Below are positions 25,945 through 32,367 of a stretch of DNA of 64,000 bases, piece after piece; positions within the stretch are counted from its first letter, which is position 1, and every line of letters starts with the position of its first letter. The stretch comes from Aeromicrobium sp. 9AM. GTDB taxonomy: Bacteria; Actinomycetota; Actinomycetes; Propionibacteriales; Nocardioidaceae. The translations under genes were made by a program, and so were the position numbers. Below the pieces are notes generated by a model. It did not search any database. It saw nothing but the letters and a program-made list of their open reading frames with translations, and was not told the origin of the DNA. The stretch spans positions 2,677,832 to 2,741,831 of the forward strand of contig NZ_LR733304.1 in assembly GCF_902506105.1 (NCBI RefSeq), read 5' to 3'.

Positions 25945-26859
25945 GGATGCGAGAGACCAGTCTTCTTCGACGAGGGTGCCGTTGATCATGGCGCCGACCT
26001 TGGCGCCCTGGGCTGCGGCCGAGATGACCTGAGAGCCTGCGTCGGCGACGTTGCCGGCAGCCCAGAGTCCGGGCACGTTCGTGGCGCCCATCGGGTCGGC
26101 TGCGACGACAGGTCCCATCGGGGTGTCGGTCATCTCCAGCTCGAAGCCGGCGAGCGCATCGAGGTTGAGCACCATCGTGGGCGCCACGAACACCGCGTCG
26201 ACCTCGTGAACGGCCTCCCCCGCGCGTACGCCTCGCAGTGCGCCGTCTCGACGGACGATCTCGTTGACCGGCCCGTCGACGACCTCCACACCACGGGCGG
26301 CGAACACCCGGCGCTCTTCAGCACCGAGCTCGATGGTGTCGTTGAGGAAGAACACCACGTCGTCGGACCACTGCCGCACCATGCGTACCTGGTGACCTGA
26401 CATCGGCTGCGTCGCCACGACGGCGAGGCGTTCGCCGGCGACCTCGTAGCCGTGACAGTACGGGCAGTGGAAGATGTCGACGCCAAAGCCTTCGCTGAGC
26501 CCGCCGAGGCCGGGCAGCGAGTCGGTGATGCCTGCGGCGACGACCACGTGCTTCGTGCGGAGAGTGTCGCTGCCCACGTGCACGGCGAACCCGCCATCAG
26601 CGGCCTCGACGTGTGAGGCGATGCCCTCGCGGACCGCGACCCCGAGCTTCTCGACCTGCGTACGTCCGACAGCGAGCAGCTCGAGTGGGCTGAGCCCGTC
26701 GATGCCGAGGTAGCCGTTGACGTGCGCCGCGGCAGCGTTGCGCGGAGGCCCGCCGTCCAGCACCAGCACGCGGCGCCGCGCACGACCGAGCACGAGAGCG
26801 GCGGACAGGCCGGCTGCACCGGCTCCGATGACGATGGCGTCGTACGCGTCTGAGTTCAT
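25936..26859 (-). CDS. Thioredoxin reductase-like NAD(P)/FAD oxidoreductase
   Basis: A 307-residue flavoprotein of the thioredoxin-reductase superfamily. FAD motif IGAGAAGLSAA is at 11-21 and the redox-active pair Cys132/Cys135 in FHCPYCHGYE. The second dinucleotide motif is degenerate (AVVATQPMSGHQ instead of a GxGxxA pattern), so NADPH use is uncertain. The C-terminal GLWAAGNVADAGSQVISAAAQG is the usual second FAD segment. ATG 26859 has GAGGG close upstream. It is divergent from an XRE-cupin regulator, which probably controls it. A disulfide-forming or -reducing oxidase for a small molecule is possible. The protein end is provided by a repeat element. Confidence 0.85.
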   Translation of the reverse strand: MNSDAYDAIVIGAGAAGLSAALVLGRARRRVLVLDGGPPRNAAAAHVNGYLGIDGLSPLELLAVGRTQVEKLGVAVREGIASHVEAADGGFAVHVGSDTLRTKHVVVAAGITDSLPGLGGLSEGFGVDIFHCPYCHGYEVAGERLAVVATQPMSGHQVRMVRQWSDDVVFFLNDTIELGAEERRVFAARGVEVVDGPVNEIVRRDGALRGVRAGEAVHEVDAVFVAPTMVLNLDALAGFELEMTDTPMGPVVAADPMGATNVPGLWAAGNVADAGSQVISAAAQGAKVGAMINGTLVEEDWSLASAP

Positions 26860-26891
26860 GTCCCTCAGTGTTCGTCGACATGTACAGATTC

Positions 26892-26916
26892 GCAAATGCC
26901 TTTGCCACTATGGCAA
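26892..26916. promoter_or_regulatory. Two overlapping palindromes between flavoprotein and XRE-cupin genes
   Basis: GCAAATGCCTTTGC (26892-26905) has 5-bp arms, and TTGCCA-CTA-TGGCAA (26902-26916) has perfect 6-bp arms. They lie between the divergent starts at 26859 and 26926. A related TTGC...GCAA site is at 27521-27535, before the methyltransferase gene. These are likely binding sites for the XRE-cupin protein. Confidence 0.6.
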
Positions 26917-26925
26917 GATGCCGGT

Positions 26926-27516
26926 ATGACCGATGATCTCGGCGAAGCCCTCACCTCTGTCGGGCCGCGCCTGCGGGCGCTGCGCCAGCGCGGCGAGGCG
27001 ACCCTCGCCCAGCTCTCCGCCACGACCGGCATCTCCGTCAGCACGCTCTCCCGCCTCGAGGCCGGGCAGCGCAAGCCGACGCTGGAGCTGTTGCTGCCGC
27101 TGGCCAAGGCGCACGGTGTGACCCTCGACGAGCTCGTCGAGACACCTCCCAGCGAGGATCCGCGCGTCCAGGCCGAGCCGATCCACCGGCACGGCCGGAC
27201 GTACGTGCCACTGACCCGCTCGGCCGGCGGCCCGCAGGCCTACAAGGTGGTCATGCCACCCGGCCAGACGCCCGAGGACACCGGGGGCCTCAAGACGCAC
27301 GAGGGCTACGAGTGGCTGTACGTCCTGTCCGGGCGCCTGCGGCTCGTGATCGGCGAGCACGACCTCGTGCTGGGCCCGGGCGAGGCCGCCGAGTTCGACA
27401 CCCGGCTGCCGCACTGGCTGGGCTCTGCCGGCAAGGGCGCGACTGAGGTCCTGTCGCTGTTCGGGCCGCAGGGCGAACGGATGCACGTACGCGCGAAGCC
27501 CCGCTCCAAGGACTAG
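26926..27516 (+). CDS. XRE family regulator with C-terminal cupin domain
   Basis: A 196-residue regulator. Residues about 9-63 form an XRE helix-turn-helix (LAQLSATTGISVSTLSRLEAG), and about 100-190 a cupin sensor (GLKTHEGYEWLYVLSGRLRL, then LGPGEAAEFDTRLPHW). The ATG at 26926 starts just after the second palindrome, so autoregulation is likely. A more upstream GTG/ATG reading would place the start within the operator and is not favoured. The ligand is unknown. The flavoprotein and the downstream methyltransferase are the likely regulon. Confidence 0.88.
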   Translation: MTDDLGEALTSVGPRLRALRQRGEATLAQLSATTGISVSTLSRLEAGQRKPTLELLLPLAKAHGVTLDELVETPPSEDPRVQAEPIHRHGRTYVPLTRSAGGPQAYKVVMPPGQTPEDTGGLKTHEGYEWLYVLSGRLRLVIGEHDLVLGPGEAAEFDTRLPHWLGSAGKGATEVLSLFGPQGERMHVRAKPRSKD

Positions 27517-27573
27517 ATTGCCAGACCAGCAAACTCATTTGTCAAGCGCCGATCACCGGCGCACGATGGGTTC

Positions 27574-28212
27574 ATGACGCATCAGCACACCGAACGGCCA
27601 GAGGATCACTTCACCCGCGAGTTCTGGGACGAGCGGTACGTCGGCGAGCAGGTGTGGAGCGGCAATCCCAATCCGCACCTCGTGACGTACGGCTCGGAGC
27701 TCCGGCCCGGCACCGCGCTCGACTTCGGCAGCGGCGAGGGTGCGGACGCGATCTGGCTCGCCCAACAGGGTTGGCAGGTCACCGCGATCGACATCTCCGT
27801 GGTGGCCCTCGAAGGAGTCGCCGCTCGTGCCGCCGAGCTTGACCTCGAGCTGATCTGCCTGCAGGCTGACGCGTTCTCGTGGTCCGCCGACACGACGTAC
27901 GACCTGGTGTCGGCCCAGTTCATGCACCTGCCACGACCTGCGTTCGTCCGCCTCCATCGTGAGCTGGCCGCATCGGTCGCGCCCGGCGGCACCCTGCTGA
28001 TCGTCGGTCACCACCCCGAGGACATCGGTCACGCGCCCGAGGGCACGACGTTCGAGGACGTCCGCTTCACCGCCGAGGAGACCGCCTCGACGCTGGACCC
28101 GGCGGAGTGGGACACGATCGATGCGCTGCGACTCGAGCGGGAATGGATCGACCGCGACGGGCGTCCTGCCGTCGCGGTCGATGCCGTGCTGCGTGCCGTG
28201 CGTCGCGGCTGA
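27574..28212 (+). CDS. Class I SAM-dependent methyltransferase (TehB/thiol-type)
   Basis: A 212-residue methyltransferase with the SAM-binding motif ALDFGSGEGADAIWLA (about 48-63), the acidic motif II VTAIDISVVALEG and PGGTLLIVGHHPED. The N-terminal FWDERYVGEQVWSGNPNPHLV resembles tellurite/thiopurine-type methyltransferases of actinobacteria. ATG 27574 has no strong ribosome site. It lies 57 nt after the XRE-cupin gene and may be co-regulated through the TTGC...GCAA site at 27521. A xenobiotic or thiol substrate is plausible but not shown. Confidence 0.83.
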   Translation: MTHQHTERPEDHFTREFWDERYVGEQVWSGNPNPHLVTYGSELRPGTALDFGSGEGADAIWLAQQGWQVTAIDISVVALEGVAARAAELDLELICLQADAFSWSADTTYDLVSAQFMHLPRPAFVRLHRELAASVAPGGTLLIVGHHPEDIGHAPEGTTFEDVRFTAEETASTLDPAEWDTIDALRLEREWIDRDGRPAVAVDAVLRAVRRG

Positions 28213-28214
28213 GC

Positions 28215-28382
28215 TCAGCGCTCTTCGCGGAACTCCACGTGGCGCTGCGCCACGGGGTCGTACTTGCGCAGCCCCATGCGCTCGGGATCGTTCCGGCGGC
28301 TCTTGCGGGTCACGTACGTGTATCCCGTGCCGGCGGTCGAGCGCAGCTTGATGATGGGCCTGAGATCCGTGTGTCGAGCCAT
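28215..28382 (-). CDS. rpmG: 50S ribosomal protein L33, zinc-independent paralogue
   Basis: A 55-residue L33 ([20 protein letters not shown]... ending EFREER) that binds 23S rRNA near the E site. It has no cysteines, so it is the C-minus form that replaces the zinc-binding paralogue when zinc is scarce. ATG 28382 follows AGGAGAGG. A near-perfect Zur-type palindrome lies 20 nt before the start. It may be co-transcribed with the kinase gene whose stop precedes it upstream by 43 nt, or have its own promoter in that gap. Identity is sure; regulation is inferred from the box. Confidence 0.95.
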   Translation of the reverse strand: MARHTDLRPIIKLRSTAGTGYTYVTRKSRRNDPERMGLRKYDPVAQRHVEFREER

Positions 28383-28401
28383 GGTGGCCACCTCTCCTTG
28401 A

Positions 28402-28418
28402 TTGACAATGAATGTCAA
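28402..28418. promoter_or_regulatory. Zur-like box upstream of zinc-independent L33
   Basis: TTGACA (28402-28407) and TGTCAA (28413-28418) are perfect 6-bp inverted repeats around ATGAA. The central TGACAATGAATGTCA matches the actinobacterial Zur consensus TGAAAATGATTTTCA, as I recall it, at 12 of 15 positions. It sits 20 nt before the L33 start, next to the ribosome site. Confidence 0.7.
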
Positions 28419-28424
28419 CAAGGC

Positions 28425-29048
28425 TCATGCGTTCGGCATTCCCAGCTGCGCGACGTCGGCAGGAACGTACCGGACGTCGGCTCGGCTCATCGGATCGAAC
28501 CTGGCGGCGAAGTCCCTGTCGTTCGGCAGCCATACGTCGATCCAGAGCTCGTCGTGCTGACTGCCGTTGCGCCGGTCGCGCTCCCGGCCCCGTTCGCCCG
28601 CCGTCTCCAGGTCGACATCGACCCAGACGGACAGGTCGAAGCAGCCCTCGAGCTCGGGGTGCAGGATGCCGATGGCGTCGACGAGGAGCGCCTCCGTGTC
28701 GGGCAGCTCCGTGACCGACCCCAACCTGCCGGTGCTCCAGTCGAACGGCCGGAAGCGCACCTGCTCACCCCTCCTGAACGGCGCGAGCACCTCGTCACGA
28801 AGGCGCGTACGTTCGACGCCGTCCCAGTCCGTCGAGCGCAGGTGCGAACGCATCGGGTCGAGGAAGTCGTCGCCGCGCAGGCGCGTCCAGCCCGGTTCCG
28901 CGGCGAGCGTCTTGGTGAGCGTCGACTTCCCGGCGCCTCCGTACCCGCTGATCGCCACGACCGTACGTGCCTGGCTACGCCTCAGGGCCGCGATACGTAC
29001 CGCGAGCTCCTCGATGCCGGCCAACGGGACGGGCTCGTTCAGCCCCAC
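28425..29048 (-). CDS. P-loop kinase resembling uridine kinase
   Basis: A 207-residue nucleotide-binding protein. The Walker A motif GYGGAGKST (about 36-44) and the downstream RGDDFLDP segment, the lid-like RERDRRNG and the final YVPADVAQLG resemble uridine-kinase-like or phosphoribulokinase-like small kinases of actinobacteria. The start is probably the GTG at 29048, which overlaps the membrane-protein stop by 10 bp; no clear ribosome site is visible, so a few residues either way are possible. Substrate is unknown. Confidence 0.72.
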   Translation of the reverse strand: MGLNEPVPLAGIEELAVRIAALRRSQARTVVAISGYGGAGKSTLTKTLAAEPGWTRLRGDDFLDPMRSHLRSTDWDGVERTRLRDEVLAPFRRGEQVRFRPFDWSTGRLGSVTELPDTEALLVDAIGILHPELEGCFDLSVWVDVDLETAGERGRERDRRNGSQHDELWIDVWLPNDRDFAARFDPMSRADVRYVPADVAQLGMPNA

Positions 29049-29602
29049 TGGGGGCGGGACCGAGCTGCGTAGAACTCGCTCGACTCCTTGCGCCACAGCA
29101 ACGACAGGATCACGAGGGCGAGCACGAGGCCCACGACGGAGACGGCGATCGAGGCGCCGGTCGTGTTGCCGAGGGAGACGGCCGACAGCGTCGACAGCAG
29201 GTTGAGGCCACCGAGCACCGAGGCCACGATGCGCGCCCACGGGCGGCCCTGACCGTTCTTCCACGCCATCCAGGCCCACAGGCTCACGCCGATGAGAGCC
29301 GCGACGACCGCGATGCCCACCGAGATCCCGTAGAGCGCATCGAAGTCGGACTGGGTGTAGTTGGGGTCGCTCTTCTCGAGCGAGTCGCGCAGCTGCGACT
29401 TCAGCGAGTCGAGCGTGAGGAAGGTGACGACGAGGCCCGCCAGGCTCAGCGCAGCGCCGACCCACATCAGCCGGACCGCGAGCCGGATCGGCGCGGGCTG
29501 CTCGACGGCGGCTGCAGCCCGGGGCTGCTCGGCCGGCGTGCCGGGATGGACGGGATAGCCGTCCGGACCGATCGGTCCGCCGGGCGGTGGTGTGCTGCTC
29601 AT
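29039..29602 (-). CDS. Four-helix membrane protein of unknown function
   Basis: A 187-residue membrane protein. The N-terminal 40 residues are proline-rich and cytoplasmic-like; four hydrophobic helices follow (about 41-62, 90-110, 120-140, 148-168), with the acidic loop EKSDPNYTQSDFDAL between the first and second. The last residues are charged. The kinase gene overlaps its 3' end. I do not recognise the family beyond a likeness to small actinobacterial DUF membrane proteins with a proline-rich start. Confidence 0.75.
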   Translation of the reverse strand: MSSTPPPGGPIGPDGYPVHPGTPAEQPRAAAAVEQPAPIRLAVRLMWVGAALSLAGLVVTFLTLDSLKSQLRDSLEKSDPNYTQSDFDALYGISVGIAVVAALIGVSLWAWMAWKNGQGRPWARIVASVLGGLNLLSTLSAVSLGNTTGASIAVSVVGLVLALVILSLLWRKESSEFYAARSRPQWG

Positions 29603-29731
29603 GAGGACTCCCTGGTTCGCGTGAATTCGGGTCCCACCGTGTCATGGAGACACACCCTGTCGCATCCTGACCTCGATGTGAGGTTCGCCAGACCCGCGCC
29701 GATACGTGCGTCACCCACGTAAAGTAGCCAC

Positions 29732-29872
29732 ATGCTGGAGTGGATCCTGATCGGAATCGTGGTGCTGGGCGGCGCCGTGCTGGCCGCTCATGCGGCGGCT
29801 GTCGCGTTCGTGGTCAGCCGGATCGTGTTCTCCGGCCGGCCCAAGCAGAAGCAGTTCAGCCCGAGGTCCTAG
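29732..29872 (+). CDS. 46-residue single-helix membrane protein (small ORF)
   Basis: A short ORF from ATG 29732 to TAG 29870-29872. It encodes MLEWILIGIVVLGGAVLAAH, a hydrophobic helix of about 25 residues continuing through AAAVAFVVSRIVF, then a basic tail (GRPKQKQFSPRS). The composition and third-position GC fit an actinobacterial gene, and the frame fills the only space between the divergent membrane protein and the SDR stop, whose stop codon begins on the next base. No strong ribosome site is visible. It may be a small membrane regulator or leaderless gene. Similar short proteins in relatives would confirm it. Confidence 0.5.
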   Translation: MLEWILIGIVVLGGAVLAAHAAAVAFVVSRIVFSGRPKQKQFSPRS

Positions 29873-30631
29873 TCAGACCATCCGGCGCACGATGCTGAGC
29901 GGTGCGTGCTTCATGACCTGGCCGAGCGGTGCCCAGGGCCAGGCCGGCACGGCCGCGTCGACGACTTCCTTCTCGATGTTCTTGACCAGTGCTCGGCAGC
30001 CGGTCTCGGTGTCGACCATCATCTTGGCCTCCTGCTGGACGCCCTCGTTCATCTCCGAGGCGATGTAGCCGGGGTAGAGCGTGGTGACCTTGATGTCGAG
30101 ACCCTTGCGGCCGATCAGGTCCGAGCGGATGCCCTCGGCGATCGCCGCGATGCCGGCCTTGGTCGCCGCGTACGTCGTCATGGACGACGGCATGCCCCGC
30201 ATCGCCGACATCGAGGAGATCACGACGAGGTGCCCGGCCTTGCGCTCGTAGAAGTGCTCCATCGCGGCCTCGCACTGCGCGATCGCGGCGATGAAGTTGG
30301 TCTCGGCGGTCTGCTTGTTGGCGTGGAACTTGCCCGTGCCGATGCGGCCACCCTTGCCGAGGCCGGCGTTGACGATGACCCGGTCGAGTCCGCCGAGGTC
30401 CGTGATCGCCTGCTTGAACACCTCGAAGACTCGCTCGTGGTCGTTGACGTCGAGCTCGTGGACGACGACCTCGATCCCGGGGTGGGCGGCGAGCAGCTCG
30501 TCCCGCAGCGCCTCGAGCCGGTCGACCCGGCGGGCGGTGAGGGCGAGGTGGTGACCCTTGGCGGCCAGGATGCGGGCCATCCCGGCGCCGAGCCCGGAGC
30601 TCGCGCCGGTGATGAGAACGTTCTTGCGCAT
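29873..30631 (-). CDS. Short-chain dehydrogenase/reductase (second of tandem pair)
   Basis: A 252-residue SDR enzyme using NAD(P)H. The cofactor motif TGASSGLG is at 8-15, NAG at about 88-90, the catalytic serine near 139-140 (VISSMSA) and the YxxxK pair at Tyr154/Lys158. ARR after the second strand favours NADPH. The ATG at 30631 lies one base after the upstream SDR stop, so the two are translated together. The C-terminal region ends with a hydrophobic segment rich in proline (PAWPWAPLGQ). Substrate is unknown. Confidence 0.87.
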   Translation of the reverse strand: MRKNVLITGASSGLGAGMARILAAKGHHLALTARRVDRLEALRDELLAAHPGIEVVVHELDVNDHERVFEVFKQAITDLGGLDRVIVNAGLGKGGRIGTGKFHANKQTAETNFIAAIAQCEAAMEHFYERKAGHLVVISSMSAMRGMPSSMTTYAATKAGIAAIAEGIRSDLIGRKGLDIKVTTLYPGYIASEMNEGVQQEAKMMVDTETGCRALVKNIEKEVVDAAVPAWPWAPLGQVMKHAPLSIVRRMV

Positions 30632-30632
30632 G

Positions 30633-31433
30633 TCAGTCCTTCTTCGACATCTGGACGGAGGCCTTGGCCATCATCGAGTAGTAGAGCGGGCGGGCGAAGC
30701 GCTTGGCGGCGTACGCGATCCGGCCGTCGCGATCGGTCAGGATGATGTGCTTGCCCTTCTCGACGCCCGCGACCACCCGGCCCGCGATGACGTCCGCGCT
30801 GACCTTGGAGCCGTCGATCAGCTTGGCCGCCGACCTGTTGGCCGCCTCGTCCTTGCCGCGGAGCGACTCGGTGAGGTTGGTCTTGAAGAACGTCGGACAG
30901 ATCACCGACACCTTGACCCCGTACGGCTTGAGCTCGTGGAGCAGCGTCTCGCTCAGCGCCACGACGCCGGCCTTGACCGCGTTGTACTCGCTCATCCGCG
31001 GCGGGTGGACCAGTCCGGCCGCCGACGCGGTGTTGACGATGTGCCCGCTGCCTTGCTCCTTGAGCAGGGGCGCGAACGTACGGCAGCCGCGTGCGACGCC
31101 GAGCAGGTTGATGTCGACGATCCACTGCCACTGGTCCATCTCGGACAGCTCGATGCGCCCGCCCGCGGCGACGCCGGCGTTGTTGAACAGGTAGTCGAGA
31201 CCGTCCCACTGCTCGACGACCCAGTCGTGTGCCGTGGCCCAGTCGACGTCCTGGGTGACGTCGAGCTTCAGGTACGAGACGCCGTCGAGGTTGCGCAGCA
31301 CGTCGGGCAGCTCGGTGTGCACGTCGGTGGCGAGCACGCGGCAGCGCCGTTCGGCGAGCCGGCGCACGAGCGCGAGCCCGAGACCGGAGGCCGCTCCGGT
31401 GACGAGGACTCGGGAATGGGAGGGGATGGCCAT
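30633..31433 (-). CDS. Short-chain dehydrogenase/reductase (first of tandem pair)
   Basis: A 266-residue SDR. The cofactor motif TGAASGLG is at 12-19, NNAG at 84-87, catalytic Ser137 in NTASAAG, and Tyr150/Lys154 in EYNAVK. The acidic residue in ATDVHTE after the second strand favours NAD(H), in contrast to its downstream partner. A pair with opposite cofactor preference could cycle one substrate. The C-terminus (AKRFARPLYYSMMAKASVQMSKKD) resembles lipid-related SDRs. It starts next to a repeat region at 31445. Confidence 0.87.
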   Translation of the reverse strand: MAIPSHSRVLVTGAASGLGLALVRRLAERRCRVLATDVHTELPDVLRNLDGVSYLKLDVTQDVDWATAHDWVVEQWDGLDYLFNNAGVAAGGRIELSEMDQWQWIVDINLLGVARGCRTFAPLLKEQGSGHIVNTASAAGLVHPPRMSEYNAVKAGVVALSETLLHELKPYGVKVSVICPTFFKTNLTESLRGKDEAANRSAAKLIDGSKVSADVIAGRVVAGVEKGKHIILTDRDGRIAYAAKRFARPLYYSMMAKASVQMSKKD

Positions 31434-31444
31434 GTTCAGATACT

Positions 31445-31563
31445 AGCGGTATCTCAATGTTGCCTCGCGCAGTTGTCTCGCCACGCCTCGCAGCTGGCGG
31501 CTTCGCCGCGAACGCTCACGCTCCGCTGGCGCGCTTCGGAGCTCGTCGCTGCACTCCTCGTCC
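31445..31563 (+). repeat. Short-repeat region between SDR and phosphatase genes
   Basis: The 130-nt gap contains nested partial palindromes such as GCGGCTTCGCCGC and repeated CTCGCAGC/GCTCGTCG-like words. It is looser than the clean copies at 6387 or 38647 but similar in composition and placement. No gene or clear promoter is seen. Confidence 0.45.
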
Positions 31564-32205
31564 TCAGCGGTACGTGACGAGGTCGCGCGGGAGGTGCGTG
31601 CTCTCGTTGAGCGCGAGCAGCCGGGGACCCGTCGAGCCGACGATGACCGTCGTGACCGCCGCGTTGAGCATGACGTCGTTGATCCGCTGGAACGCCGACG
31701 CGTCACCCGTCAGCAGGTGGGACGCCACGATCGCGATCGGGCCGCCGGAGGTGAACACCGCGATCGACTGGCCAGACCCCGCATCGGCCACGCCCTTGCC
31801 GAACGACGTCATGACCCGGTCCACGAAGTGCCGGTACGTCTCGGCGTGCTCGCCCTCGCCGGCGATCCATGCGTCGAGGGCGGCGTTGAGATGCCGCTGG
31901 AACTCCTTGGCGTCCTTGCTCCGGGCGGCCGGGTCGTGCGCGTTGGCGATCGCCAGGTGGTCGTACTCGTTCCAGCCGTCGTCGATGTCGTAGCCGTCGC
32001 CCTGCCCGCACGCGTCGATCGCCGCGATGGCGGTCTGGGCGTGACGCTTCATCGACCCCGCGACAGCGGCGGTGGGTGCCCACCCCGACGCCTCCCACGA
32101 CATGCCGAGAGCCGTCGACTGCTGCATGCCAACGGGCGAGAGCTGGTCGTAGTCGTCGGACCCGAATGACGCCTGGCCGTGGCGGATGAGGTGGACGGAT
32201 CCCAT
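31564..32205 (-). CDS. Histidine phosphatase family protein
   Basis: A 213-residue phosphoglycerate-mutase-type phosphatase. The phospho-histidine motif LIRHGQASFG opens the protein (RHG at 8-10), and the second histidine region is VFTSGGPIAIVASH; note SGG-P replaces the more usual SHG, so the second catalytic histidine of the motif is not conserved at its usual place. The start ATG is well placed. It lies upstream of repeat DNA and is monocistronic. Substrate is unknown; if the second histidine is truly lost, catalysis may be weak. Confidence 0.82.
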   Translation of the reverse strand: MGSVHLIRHGQASFGSDDYDQLSPVGMQQSTALGMSWEASGWAPTAAVAGSMKRHAQTAIAAIDACGQGDGYDIDDGWNEYDHLAIANAHDPAARSKDAKEFQRHLNAALDAWIAGEGEHAETYRHFVDRVMTSFGKGVADAGSGQSIAVFTSGGPIAIVASHLLTGDASAFQRINDVMLNAAVTTVIVGSTGPRLLALNESTHLPRDLVTYR

Positions 32206-32367
32206 GCCGGGAGCCTAGCGACCCTGCTCGAGGCGGGTCTTCCGCAGTCTTGTGGAACTCCGCAGGGTCTGTGCAGCTCCCCGCATTCCGCGTCCATTCG
32301 ACCCACGCGTCCCCTTGGGAAAGCCGAATGTGGATTTCTCGCGGGAATCGCACCAGGGGTATGAGAG

